Assembly (NCBI GenBank): GCA_040766985.1
Contig: JAXGPL010000006.1
Coordinates: 1-64,000 of the forward strand
Direction of reading: 5' to 3'
Length of the DNA: 64,000 nucleotides
Origin: JAXGPL01 sp040766985
GTDB taxonomy: Bacteria > Bacillota > Sulfobacillia > JAUYEG01
Part shown: positions 16,796-24,440 of the stretch, piece by piece
Layout: the number at the start of each line of letters is the position of its first letter
Numbering within the stretch: the stretch's first letter is position 1
Notes under the pieces: model-generated
Seen by the model: the letters and a program-made list of their open reading frames with translations, nothing else
What the model was told of the DNA's origin: nothing
The model's database searches: none
Translations under genes and position numbers: made by a program

Positions 16796-18172
16796 GTGGA
16801 AAGACGCGCACGATTGATGAAGTTGCTTTCCGGACTGACGTTGTTCGCCGTCTTTGCGGCGAGCGCCAGCATCGCGGCCGGCGGGCCGGTCAGTTGGTGG
16901 CTGAAGGGCTGGCCGTGGTCCCCCGGGCCGCTGAGCCTGCTCCCCGGCCCAACTGACCAGGCGGTCCTGGCCTACCAGCCCAACGGGCCGTCCGTCGTCC
17001 TCGTTGAGGGGCCGGCGCCGGGAGACGACGGCGGCGTATTGCTCGCCGAGGACACATCAATTGACGTCAACGCTCTTGGTGCGGTCGGCCCACTCACGGG
17101 AAACCTGACGCCGCGGGCCAAAGCGGCCATCTTGCTGGAGCCCTACTCCGGCCAGGTCCTCTACGCGAAGAACGAGCACGAACAAAGGGCCATCGCCAGC
17201 GTTACCAAGATTATGACGCTGAATATCATCTTTGACGCCCTTGAGTCCGGCCGTGTCAACCTGACTGACCAGGTTGTGGCAAGCGAGAACGCCGCCGGCT
17301 ACGGCGGATCGCAGATCTGGCTCGAACCCGGTGAGGTCATGTCGCTCTCTGACCTGCTCATTGCAGTCGCCGTCGGTTCGGCCAACGATGCATGTGTTGC
17401 GGTAGCGGAGCACATTTGCGGGACGGAGGAACGTTTCGTCGAGGAAATGAACGCCAAGGCTCTGGAGTTGGGGATGAAGGATACTCACTTCAACAACTGC
17501 CACGGTCTGGACGACCCCAACCACTACTCGAGCGCCTACGATGTCGCCCTGATGTCCCGCTATGCCGTACAGCGGCCCGAACTGCTTAAGCTGACATCGA
17601 CGTGGATCGAGTACCTGCGCAACGGGGCCCTGATGCAGTCGAACAACAACAAGTTGGTGCGGTACTACCAGGGGTGCGACGGCCTCAAGACCGGGTGGAC
17701 GACGGCCGCCACCTCCGGGCATTGCCTCTCGGCGACAGCGGTCCGCGATGACACCAGGTTGATCGCCGTGGTCTTGGGATGTCCCGACAGCAAGATCCGG
17801 TTTAGCGAGGCGTCGAGCCTGCTTAATGCCGGTTTCGCAAGTGTGATTGCCGTTCCGCTGGCTAAGCAGGGCGAAGCGATCGAGCAGGTCCACGTGGAGC
17901 GGGGCGCGCTCGAGGATGTCACGCTTACACCGGCCCGCGACTTCGGAGTCGTCTTGCCCAAGGGGCAGACCCCCGATCTCGAACGCCGGATCGAGCGTGA
18001 GGAGCGCATCTTCGCCCCGGTGCAAAAGGGCCAGGTCCTGGGGCAGTTGATCGTCGAAGCCGGCGGCAAGGAGGTCGGCCGGTGCGACCTGGTGGCCGAC
18101 AGGGATGTCCCGCGGGCAAACCTCTTCCGGCTGATCTGGAAGGCGCTATCCTGCCTGATTCGCCGCGATTAG
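16796..18172 (+). CDS. dacF: D-alanyl-D-alanine carboxypeptidase, sporulation-linked (DacF type)
   Basis: 458 residues. An N-terminal signal segment (LLSGLTLFAVFAASASIAAG) and a ~60-residue linker precede the peptidase S11 domain. Catalytic motifs are SVTK (S135, K138), SAN about 60 residues later and KTG in LKTGWT. A C-terminal PBP5-like beta domain follows, ending in a short amphipathic stretch. It trims the pentapeptide side chains of peptidoglycan outside the membrane, and in Bacillus DacF shapes spore cortex crosslinking. GTG start at 16796 is 8 bases after GGAGGT. It is immediately upstream of spoIIAA, as in Bacillus. Confidence 0.9.
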   Translation: MERRARLMKLLSGLTLFAVFAASASIAAGGPVSWWLKGWPWSPGPLSLLPGPTDQAVLAYQPNGPSVVLVEGPAPGDDGGVLLAEDTSIDVNALGAVGPLTGNLTPRAKAAILLEPYSGQVLYAKNEHEQRAIASVTKIMTLNIIFDALESGRVNLTDQVVASENAAGYGGSQIWLEPGEVMSLSDLLIAVAVGSANDACVAVAEHICGTEERFVEEMNAKALELGMKDTHFNNCHGLDDPNHYSSAYDVALMSRYAVQRPELLKLTSTWIEYLRNGALMQSNNNKLVRYYQGCDGLKTGWTTAATSGHCLSATAVRDDTRLIAVVLGCPDSKIRFSEASSLLNAGFASVIAVPLAKQGEAIEQVHVERGALEDVTLTPARDFGVVLPKGQTPDLERRIEREERIFAPVQKGQVLGQLIVEAGGKEVGRCDLVADRDVPRANLFRLIWKALSCLIRRD

Positions 18173-18202
18173 CCGTCCTTCGACCGGCGGGAGGGTTCGG
18201 GC

Positions 18203-18209
18203 TGTCGAG
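18203..18209 (+). promoter_or_regulatory. Possible 0A box upstream of spoIIAA
   Basis: TGTCGAG differs from the 0A-box core TGTCGAA at the last base. It lies about 50 bases upstream of the putative sigma-H -35 element, a plausible activator position for Spo0A~P, which is known to activate spoIIA. Confidence 0.3.
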
Positions 18210-18259
18210 CGGTGCAGATCGGTGGCTTACGAATACGGACAAGGGGTAGCTGGACCTGA

Positions 18260-18285
18260 AGGAAGAGCCAGCCAGCGGCGAGAAT
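18260..18285 (+). promoter_or_regulatory. Sigma-H-like promoter of the spoIIA operon
   Basis: AGGAAGA (18260-18266) and GAAT (18282-18285) are separated by 15 bases, matching the sigma-H spacing. The spoIIA operon is transcribed by sigma-H RNA polymerase in Bacillus. It lies 34 bases before the spoIIAA start. Confidence 0.45.
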
Positions 18286-18319
18286 CGCCCCAAGCGAACA
18301 TAATCCTGGAGGGGCGGCC

Positions 18320-18736
18320 ATGCTGGAACTGGCGCATGAAATTCATAACACCACACTGCTCGTGACCGTGGCCGGGGAGCTCGACCTTGAGACCGCTCCC
18401 CGGCTTCGGGTTTTGGTCGATGGGGAGTTCACGAGTTCCGGAGCGGAGAACCTCTTGCTCGACCTCAGCGGCGTGAGTTTTCTTGATAGTTCGGGTCTTG
18501 GGGCGATCCTCGGCCGGTACCGGGCGGTCCAGGCCGCGGGCGGCAAAATGGGCATCGCCGGAGCGCAGACTGCGGTAAAGCGGGTGCTCCGGCTGTCCGG
18601 CATCGCCCAGATCATCGGGATGTACGCGTCCAAGGATACCGGCCTCAGGGCATTGGCCAGGCGGAGGCGTGGCCGGGCAGCCAAACGGGCGCGCGAAACC
18701 ACGGGGGTGGCAGGGGATGGCTTCGCCCTCAGCTAG
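18320..18736 (+). CDS. spoIIAA: Anti-sigma-F factor antagonist SpoIIAA
   Basis: A STAS-domain protein with the phosphorylatable serine in FLDSSGLGAILGRY (S58). Unphosphorylated SpoIIAA displaces sigma-F from SpoIIAB in the forespore. RBS GGAGGGG sits about 8 bases before ATG 18320. At 138 residues it is about 20 longer than usual: the STAS fold ends near residue 112, after which comes a very basic tail (RALARRRRGRAAKRARE). The stop lies inside spoIIAB (20-base overlap). Confidence 0.93.
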   Translation: MLELAHEIHNTTLLVTVAGELDLETAPRLRVLVDGEFTSSGAENLLLDLSGVSFLDSSGLGAILGRYRAVQAAGGKMGIAGAQTAVKRVLRLSGIAQIIGMYASKDTGLRALARRRRGRAAKRARETTGVAGDGFALS

Positions 18737-19259
18737 GTATGCGGAGGCCCGGAAGGCGGGCGAGCTTCCAAGGGACCGGGAGGCGCGCAACCGGATGAGG
18801 CTCGAACTGCCCGCGCGGCCGACCAATCTTTCCCTGGCGCGGGCGGCCGTCGCGGCCTTTGCGGCCCAGCTCCCGTTCACGGTAGAAGACCTTGATGACC
18901 TCAAAGTGGCCCTGTCCGAGGCGGTGTCCAACGTCATCCTGCACGCCTATCCCGGCGGCGCCGCCGGCGACGTAATCATCACAGCCGAGATCCAGGGAGA
19001 GGATCGGTTCTGGGTGTGCGTCGAGGACCGTGGGTGCGGGATCGCGGATATCGCCAAGGCGCGCGAGCCTGCGTACACGACCGTCCCCGACCGGATGGGG
19101 CTTGGCTTCGCATTGATGGAGAACTTCATGGATCAGGTCCAGGTCGAATCGGCACCTGGCAAAGGCACGCGGGTGACGATGTCCAAGCGCGTACCAAACC
19201 GCATGCAGGGAGGCACCGCGGTAACCAATGAGCCAGAGCGGCCCGAGTCGACGCTATGA
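18717..19259 (+). CDS. spoIIAB: Anti-sigma-F factor / serine kinase SpoIIAB
   Basis: A GHKL-type serine kinase with N-box EAVSNVILHAY, G1 box EDRGCGI and G2 box GLGFALMENFMD. It binds and inhibits sigma-F and phosphorylates SpoIIAA. The conserved start of the fold is MRLELPARPTNLSLAR, whose ATG is at 18795. I chose ATG 18717 because it follows a GGGGGTGGCAGGGG stretch and gives coupling with spoIIAA; the 18795 start (after GGGAGG, ~11 bases) would give the usual short form. The C-terminal ~20 residues extend past the kinase fold and overlap sigF by 32 bases. Confidence 0.9.
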   Translation: MASPSARYAEARKAGELPRDREARNRMRLELPARPTNLSLARAAVAAFAAQLPFTVEDLDDLKVALSEAVSNVILHAYPGGAAGDVIITAEIQGEDRFWVCVEDRGCGIADIAKAREPAYTTVPDRMGLGFALMENFMDQVQVESAPGKGTRVTMSKRVPNRMQGGTAVTNEPERPESTL

Positions 19260-19917
19260 TCTGCCCGAAGAGCACCTCGGGCTCGTTCGCAAGGTAATCG
19301 GCCGGTTCTCAGGCCGGGCCGACCTTGAGGACCTCTTTCAGGTTGGTTGCGTGGGCCTCGTCAAGGCCTCACGCAGGTTTGACCCTAATCGCGGAGTGGC
19401 TTTCAGCACCTACGCAGTCCCGCTGATTATTGGGGAAATCCGGCGCTATCTGCGGGACAACCGCATCATCCGCGTATCACGTGGGGCCCAGGGGATGGTC
19501 GGCCAGGCGCGCGCTGTGCGGGCCCGGCTTGCCGCCGAAGAGGGCGAGGAACCGAGTCTGACGCGCATTGCCGCCGAGATGGGCGTCGAAACCGCCGACC
19601 TCCTGTTTGCGATGGAGGGTCTGGCGGTGCCCGCGAGTCTGGACGAGCCCGCCCTGCCAGGCCAGGACCTGCCCGACGCACTGGGCGACCGCATCGCCGC
19701 GCCGCACGACGACCTCGACCGGTGGATGGAGAACCACGCCCGCTGGCAGGCCTGCCAGGGCCTCCCTGAGCGCGAGCGCCAACTCGTCGAACTCCGTTAC
19801 GCGCGGCACATGACGCAGGTGGAAGCCGGCAAACGCCTCGGGATGACCCAGGTCCAGGTCTCACGCCTGGAAAAGAAGGTCCTCCGGCGCCTCCGCGGAT
19901 ATCTGATCGAGAACTGA
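19228..19917 (+). CDS. sigF: RNA polymerase sigma-F factor
   Basis: A 229-residue sporulation sigma factor. Region 2 shows DLEDLFQVGCVGLVKA and FDPNRGVAFSTYAVPLIIGEIRRYLRD; region 3 has PSLTRIAAEMG; region 4 ends LPERERQLVELRYARHMTQ and MTQVQVSRLEKKVL. It is the first forespore-specific sigma and is held inactive by SpoIIAB. It overlaps spoIIAB, consistent with a coupled spoIIAA-AB-sigF operon. Confidence 0.95.
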   Translation: MSQSGPSRRYDLPEEHLGLVRKVIGRFSGRADLEDLFQVGCVGLVKASRRFDPNRGVAFSTYAVPLIIGEIRRYLRDNRIIRVSRGAQGMVGQARAVRARLAAEEGEEPSLTRIAAEMGVETADLLFAMEGLAVPASLDEPALPGQDLPDALGDRIAAPHDDLDRWMENHARWQACQGLPERERQLVELRYARHMTQVEAGKRLGMTQVQVSRLEKKVLRRLRGYLIEN

Positions 19918-20045
19918 CCTCGAACCGTCATCCCACGGACCTTACAGGCGCCCGCAATCCCGACTCTTATCGCCCCGACATCGCGGGCACACTAACTGCC
20001 AGCGGCAGCGTCAGATCTCCGTCCTGCGCCAAAAGGAGGCTTAGC

Positions 20046-20672
20046 TTGGCTTTTGTATTCGTGAAACCGCGCGAATCGTTCATCGCCCCGGTCGGCGTGC
20101 CGATTTCCGTAGGCATGCTCGCCGAGGTCGCCTCGGACGACGCGGAGCTTGAGCGCCGCCTTCGCGGCACTCCCTTCCTAAAGCCGCTGCGTGAGGGGCA
20201 GGGGGCGACAGTCGTCTCGTCGCTGGACTTCGTGCGGGCGGTCCGGCTCATCGATCCCACGCTGGACATCGACCTGTCGGGTGCGGACTTCACGGTTGTC
20301 AAACCGCGGGTCAGGCAGAGTCCTTTCTGGGCGGGCTTTTGGATTATCAGCGTCAGCCTGGTCCTGTTTTTCGGGGCGATGATGGCAATCATCGCTTTTC
20401 ACGCGGACACGGACATGGGGCAGGTGCACCAGGCGATTTACCACCTCGTGACGGGCAACCCCACGGAGCATCCGCTGGTCCTCCAGATTCCTTACTCGAT
20501 CGGCGTCGGGCTGGGTGTGCTCATCTTTTTCAATGCCTTCTCACGCCGAAGGCCGTCGAGCGACCCCAGCCCGCTTGACGTCCAGATGCACCTTTACGAC
20601 CAGGAGAACGACCAATATCTCGTAAGCCAGGGCACCCCGCTGCCGGGGCCGCAAAAGGAGGGGCGGGGATGA
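20046..20672 (+). CDS. spoVAA: Stage V sporulation protein AA
   Basis: 208 residues: a soluble N-terminal part that starts FVFVKPRESFIAP, then two membrane segments (residues ~97-120 and ~145-168) and a C-terminal tail. This matches SpoVAA, part of the dipicolinate uptake/release complex of the forespore membrane. TTG start at 20046 is 7 bases after AGGAGG. The 128 bases between sigF and spoVAA contain no clear promoter, so readthrough from sigF is possible. Confidence 0.85.
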   Translation: MAFVFVKPRESFIAPVGVPISVGMLAEVASDDAELERRLRGTPFLKPLREGQGATVVSSLDFVRAVRLIDPTLDIDLSGADFTVVKPRVRQSPFWAGFWIISVSLVLFFGAMMAIIAFHADTDMGQVHQAIYHLVTGNPTEHPLVLQIPYSIGVGLGVLIFFNAFSRRRPSSDPSPLDVQMHLYDQENDQYLVSQGTPLPGPQKEGRG

Positions 20673-21118
20673 TCCCGCCAGCCATCCTCCGTGCCGTCGA
20701 GCTTGCCCTGCTGGCCACCCTCGGGATCGGCAGCGGGGTGCTCGTGGGTGCGGCCTTCGTCGCCTTGTTGACAGCACTGGGAGTACCATCGCGGCTCGTG
20801 GCGCTGACCGGTACGCGGCGGTGCAACGCCGCTTACGCTCTTGCCGTCGCCGGCGGTGCCCTCGCCGGCGCCTTTTGGCTCCCGTTTCCGTACACGCTGT
20901 CCCTGCCTGGAGTGCTGGCGGCGGTCCCTGGTCTGCTGACCGGCATCTTCGTCGGCATGCTCGCGAGCGCCCTGGCGGAGACTATCGGTGTGGTGCCCGT
21001 GCTGTCAAGACGTGTCGGGCTGGGATCACTGGTGGGCAAGGTCGTCTGGGCGGTCGCGGCCGGCAAGATCATCGGTTCGCTGGCCTACTGGACCTTCCCG
21101 CCGTTCACGGCTCCCTAG
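20669..21118 (+). CDS. spoVAB: Stage V sporulation protein AB
   Basis: A 149-residue membrane protein with four or five hydrophobic segments. It begins IPPAILRAVELALLATLGIG and has the SpoVAB-like central GVPSRLVALTGTRR loop. The ATG overlaps the spoVAA stop (ATGA). It acts with SpoVAA and SpoVAC-E in spore dipicolinic acid movement. Confidence 0.85.
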   Translation: MIPPAILRAVELALLATLGIGSGVLVGAAFVALLTALGVPSRLVALTGTRRCNAAYALAVAGGALAGAFWLPFPYTLSLPGVLAAVPGLLTGIFVGMLASALAETIGVVPVLSRRVGLGSLVGKVVWAVAAGKIIGSLAYWTFPPFTAP

Positions 21119-21164
21119 CCTGCACCACGCGAGGCGCCGGGATCAATACTAGTAGTCCGGAGGA

Positions 21165-21383
21165 ATGAACGTGTCCGTTGTCAAGGTTATCGAAGTAGTC
21201 GGCTCGTCCCCCAATGGCTTCAAAGAAGCCGTGGACAGCGCACTGCAGGAGTGCTGCCGGAGCGTCCGGCAGGTCAAGGCGATTGAGGTTGTCAACTGGA
21301 CCTGCAGCGTCGAGGACGGGAAGATCAAGGCCTACAAAGCTGACTGCAAGGTCGCGTTTATCGTCGAGGGCACCGAGTCCTGA
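21165..21383 (+). CDS. Dodecin-family flavin-binding protein
   Basis: A 72-residue protein starting VSVVKVIEVVGSSPNGFKEA, with the dodecin order of strand, SSPNGFKEAV helix, IEVVNWTCSVEDGKI strands and a final KVAFIVEG strand. Dodecins form twelve-subunit shells that store flavin or its breakdown products. The Trp in VVNWTC may correspond to the flavin-stacking tryptophan. RBS GGAGGAATGAACG. It sits between spoVAB and spoVAC, six bases before the latter, so it is probably part of the operon and may be made in the forespore. Confidence 0.82.
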   Translation: MNVSVVKVIEVVGSSPNGFKEAVDSALQECCRSVRQVKAIEVVNWTCSVEDGKIKAYKADCKVAFIVEGTES

Positions 21384-21388
21384 CTCGT

Positions 21389-21925
21389 ATGCCCAAGCAG
21401 AAGGTTAGCGCCAAGGCCAGGCAGACGCTAAAGGCGGTTTCCGGGGATCGCCCGCCGGGGATGGCTGGGCGGAGCGGTGCCGAATCGCCCGACGTTAAGG
21501 CGTATCAGCAGCTTACCCAGGCCATCTCGCCCCGCCGGCCGCTCTTCCGAAACGTCCTTGCGGCGTTCGTCGTGGGCGGTCTGATCTGCGTAATCGGGCA
21601 GGCCGCCTGGTCGTTCTGGGAGGCCCGCGGTTGGGATGCCAGGGACGCTGCAGGCCTCGCATCGGCGACCATGGTCGTCCTGGCGGCCATACTGACCGGT
21701 ATCGGCGTTTACGACGAAATCGGTGACTTCGGGGGCATGGGCTCCGCCATCCCGATTACCGGGTTCGCCAACTCCATAGTCTCGCCGGCCCTTGAATTCA
21801 AGCGCGAAGGGTTCATCCTCGGCGTCGGGGCCCGCCTGTTCCAGGTCGCGGGGCCGGTCATCGTGTACGGCACCTTTGTGAGCATGATCGTGGCGGCCGT
21901 CAAGCTCCTTCTGGGAGGACTCTAG
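21389..21925 (+). CDS. spoVAC: Stage V sporulation protein AC
   Basis: 178 residues. A ~50-residue basic N-terminal region precedes FRNVLAAFVVGGLICVIGQA and four more hydrophobic segments with TGIGVYDEIGDFGGMGSAIPITGFANS, the characteristic SpoVAC/SpoVAEB signature. In Bacillus SpoVAC acts as a mechanosensitive channel in the spore inner membrane. No strong Shine-Dalgarno sequence is visible before ATG 21389, which follows the dodecin stop by 5 bases and may be translationally coupled. Confidence 0.93.
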   Translation: MPKQKVSAKARQTLKAVSGDRPPGMAGRSGAESPDVKAYQQLTQAISPRRPLFRNVLAAFVVGGLICVIGQAAWSFWEARGWDARDAAGLASATMVVLAAILTGIGVYDEIGDFGGMGSAIPITGFANSIVSPALEFKREGFILGVGARLFQVAGPVIVYGTFVSMIVAAVKLLLGGL

Positions 21926-21927
21926 CT

Positions 21928-22980
21928 GTGCTGCCCGGCAACCGCGTCGGGAGGTACACCATCGTCCTCCCCAACCGCCCCGAAATCTGCTCAACGAGCA
22001 CGGTGGTCGGTCCCCAGGAAGCTCAAGGGCCGCTGGCCGGCGACTTCGAGGTCAGGAAGACCGACCGCCTCCTCGGACAATCCTCCTGGGAGCATGCAGA
22101 GAGCCACATGCTGCAGGAGGCCACCGGGAACGCGATCCGCAAGGCCGGGCTCAAGCCGGAAGACATCGACCTGCTGTTCTGCGGCGACCTTCTCGACCAG
22201 ATCACCCCCTCGAGCTTCACGGCCCGCGAGCTCTACGTTCCGTTCGTTGGGCTTTACGGGGCCTGCTCGACGATGGCCGAGGCTCTGGCCCTGGGCTCGG
22301 TATTCATCGACGGCGGGTACGCACGCTACGCGCTCGCCGCCGCGAGCAGTCACCACGATTCGGCGGAGCGGCAGTACCGGTATCCCACGGAATTCGGTGC
22401 TCAAGCAGTGCCCTCCGCGCAATGGACGGTGACGGGGGCAGGCGCCGCGCTCCTGACCTCTGGCGGCGAGACGCCCAGACCCTGTCCTGCCGTCACGCAC
22501 GTGACCTTCGGCAGAGTGGTCGACCTCGGGGTCAAGGACTCCAGCGACATGGGGTCGGCCATGGCCCCGGCCGCCGTGCAGACCATCCTGCAGCACTTTG
22601 AGGACCTCGGGGTCGATGCCGACCACTATGACGTCGTCGCAACCGGCGACCTCGCCGCGGTGGGACACGAAATCGCGAGCGTGCTCCTTGCCGAAGGGGG
22701 GCTGAAGCTAGGCGGGCGCTTCGTAGACTGCGGGCTTCTGATATACGACAGGCAGCAACAGGACGTCAAGGCGGGAGGCAGCGGGTGCGGCTGCTCGGGG
22801 GTGGTTTTTTGCGGCCACTTCATGCGGCGGTTGCTGCAGGGGCAGATCGGGCGGATGCTACTGGTTTCGACCGGCGCGTTGTTGAGCCCGACGACTTACC
22901 AGCAAGGGGACACCATCCCGTGCATCGCCCACGCGGTCGCGGTCGAGGGCCCGTCCGCCGCGGGAGGTCACAGGCGGTGA
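21928..22980 (+). CDS. spoVAD: Stage V sporulation protein AD
   Basis: A 350-residue thiolase-fold protein with the SpoVAD features SSWEHAESHMLQEA, LLFCGDLLDQITPSSF, FVGLYGACSTMAEALALGS and FDVVATGD-like DVVATGDLAAVG. It binds dipicolinic acid in the spore inner membrane complex. The conserved Cys in YGACST lies at the thiolase nucleophile position. GTG at 21928 follows TGGGAGG; the spoVAC stop is 2 bases upstream. The stop overlaps the spoVAE start. Confidence 0.93.
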   Translation: MLPGNRVGRYTIVLPNRPEICSTSTVVGPQEAQGPLAGDFEVRKTDRLLGQSSWEHAESHMLQEATGNAIRKAGLKPEDIDLLFCGDLLDQITPSSFTARELYVPFVGLYGACSTMAEALALGSVFIDGGYARYALAAASSHHDSAERQYRYPTEFGAQAVPSAQWTVTGAGAALLTSGGETPRPCPAVTHVTFGRVVDLGVKDSSDMGSAMAPAAVQTILQHFEDLGVDADHYDVVATGDLAAVGHEIASVLLAEGGLKLGGRFVDCGLLIYDRQQQDVKAGGSGCGCSGVVFCGHFMRRLLQGQIGRMLLVSTGALLSPTTYQQGDTIPCIAHAVAVEGPSAAGGHRR

Positions 22981-23345
22981 CGGCGGGCCAGTTCATGCCT
23001 TACCTGCGGGCGTTCCTCGTGGGTGGGCTGATCTGCGTCCTGGCGCAGCTGGTTCTTGACCTCGGCAAGGTCAACCCCGCCTACGTGATGGTCGGGTTTG
23101 TCTGCGCCGGGGCGGTGCTAAGCGGCCTAGGCCTGTACACCCCGCTGGTGGAGGCCGGGTACGCAGGTGCGACGATTCCGCTTCCCGGGTTCGGGCATGC
23201 TCTCTACCAGGGCATTGCCGAGGAAGTCGCAAGAGCCGGACCGATAGGGCTTCTGACCGGCGGCCTCAAAGCAACATCGCTCGGCATCACGGTCGCAGTC
23301 GTCGCCGGCGTGCTTGTCGCGGTCTTCTTCAATCCAAAGGGTTAG
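22977..23345 (+). CDS. spoVAE: Stage V sporulation protein AE (AEB)
   Basis: A 122-residue membrane protein beginning FMPYLRAFLVGGLICVLAQL, with four hydrophobic stretches and the LSGLGLYTPLVEAGYAGATIPLPGFG signature shared with SpoVAC. GTG 22977 follows GGAGGT by 8 bases and overlaps the spoVAD stop. The longer open frame from 22785 is a read-through of spoVAD in another frame and is rejected. Last gene of the spoVA operon. Confidence 0.92.
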   Translation: MTAGQFMPYLRAFLVGGLICVLAQLVLDLGKVNPAYVMVGFVCAGAVLSGLGLYTPLVEAGYAGATIPLPGFGHALYQGIAEEVARAGPIGLLTGGLKATSLGITVAVVAGVLVAVFFNPKG

Positions 23346-23432
23346 GACCGCCAAAGGGTTTGGACCGGCTGAGGGCTGGGGACTCCTGCCTCCGCCGGCC
23401 GCGCGGCATAGCACCCCAAGACCCGGGCAAGG

Positions 23433-24440
23433 ATGGATGATATGGCAGCAAACCCTGTCGTCGGAGTGCCCCGCGCACTCCTTTACTATGAATACGGGCC
23501 CGTGTGGGAGGGCTTCTTGACTGCCCTCGGGGCCGAAGTCCGGGTATCGCGGCCGACCGGTCGGGCGACCATCGACCGCGGTGTCGGCTCCGCCCTCGAT
23601 GAGGCCTGCCTGCCGGTGAAGGTCGCCTACGGGCACTGCCTCGAGTTGGTCGCCGCCGGCGCCGAGTACCTGTTCGTGCCACGCGTGTTCAGCGTCGAGC
23701 CCAGGGCCTATAGCTGCCCGAAGTTGCTCGGGCTGCCCGACATGGTCCGGCTCGCGGTCCCCGACCGGGTGACGCTGCTCGCCCCCCTGATTGACCTGAG
23801 CAGGGGCAACACCTCCCGCGCGTTCCGGCATGTCGCAGCAGAAACCGGCTCCGCCCTCGGCGCAGGGTACCGACGGACCGTCCGGGCGTCCGGGGTGCTG
23901 GCCAGGGGCATCACGGCTGCCGTGCGCCAGGGTCCGGGGATGCTTGGCGCAGCAGGCACGGAGTTGCTCCCCCGAGCCCTTCGGCCTTGGCCAAGTTCGG
24001 GTTCCGCTCCCGGGACGCGGATCGGGGTGCTCGGCCACAGCTATAACCTCTACGACCGCGGGCTCAACCTCGATTTGCTCGGTAAGCTTGCGGCATTGGG
24101 CGTGAGCACAATCACACCCGAAGGCTACCCGCAGACGCGGATTGAGGCGGCGGCGCGGTTTGCGCTCGGAAAGCCGTTGTTCTGGACCCTTGGACGCCGG
24201 CTCATGGGCGCGGCGTACCTGATGACCGCCGATCCGGACCTCGACGGCGTGATCGCAGTCGCGTCGTTCGGCTGCGGCCCGGACTCCATGGTCGTGGACC
24301 TTGCGATGCGCCTCGTCGGCCGGAGGCGCCCCGATTTGCCGTTCATGGAGCTGACCCTCGACGAGCACACGGGTGAAGCCGGCTTTCTGACCATGCTCGA
24401 AGCGTTCGTCGACCTCGTCGTCAGGCGGAGGGCCGGCTGA
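23433..24440 (+). CDS. 2-hydroxyacyl-CoA dehydratase activase-related protein (DUF2229-like)
   Basis: 335 residues. VVGVPRALLYYEYGPVWEGFL near the start, DEACLPVKVAYGHC, YLFVPRV, SFGCGPDSMV and ELTLDEHTGEAG are features of the family that accompanies BadF/HgdC-type activases. The conserved cysteines could bind an iron-sulfur cluster. The true start may be ATG 23442, which lies 8-10 bases after AAGGATGG. It is the first of three tightly linked genes. The substrate is unknown. Confidence 0.72.
   Translation: MDDMAANPVVGVPRALLYYEYGPVWEGFLTALGAEVRVSRPTGRATIDRGVGSALDEACLPVKVAYGHCLELVAAGAEYLFVPRVFSVEPRAYSCPKLLGLPDMVRLAVPDRVTLLAPLIDLSRGNTSRAFRHVAAETGSALGAGYRRTVRASGVLARGITAAVRQGPGMLGAAGTELLPRALRPWPSSGSAPGTRIGVLGHSYNLYDRGLNLDLLGKLAALGVSTITPEGYPQTRIEAAARFALGKPLFWTLGRRLMGAAYLMTADPDLDGVIAVASFGCGPDSMVVDLAMRLVGRRRPDLPFMELTLDEHTGEAGFLTMLEAFVDLVVRRRAG

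Noticed and set aside
22785..22976. Upstream extension of spoVAE
   Set aside because: It runs inside spoVAD in another frame; GTG 22977 has a good GGAGGT site and gives the conserved N-terminus.
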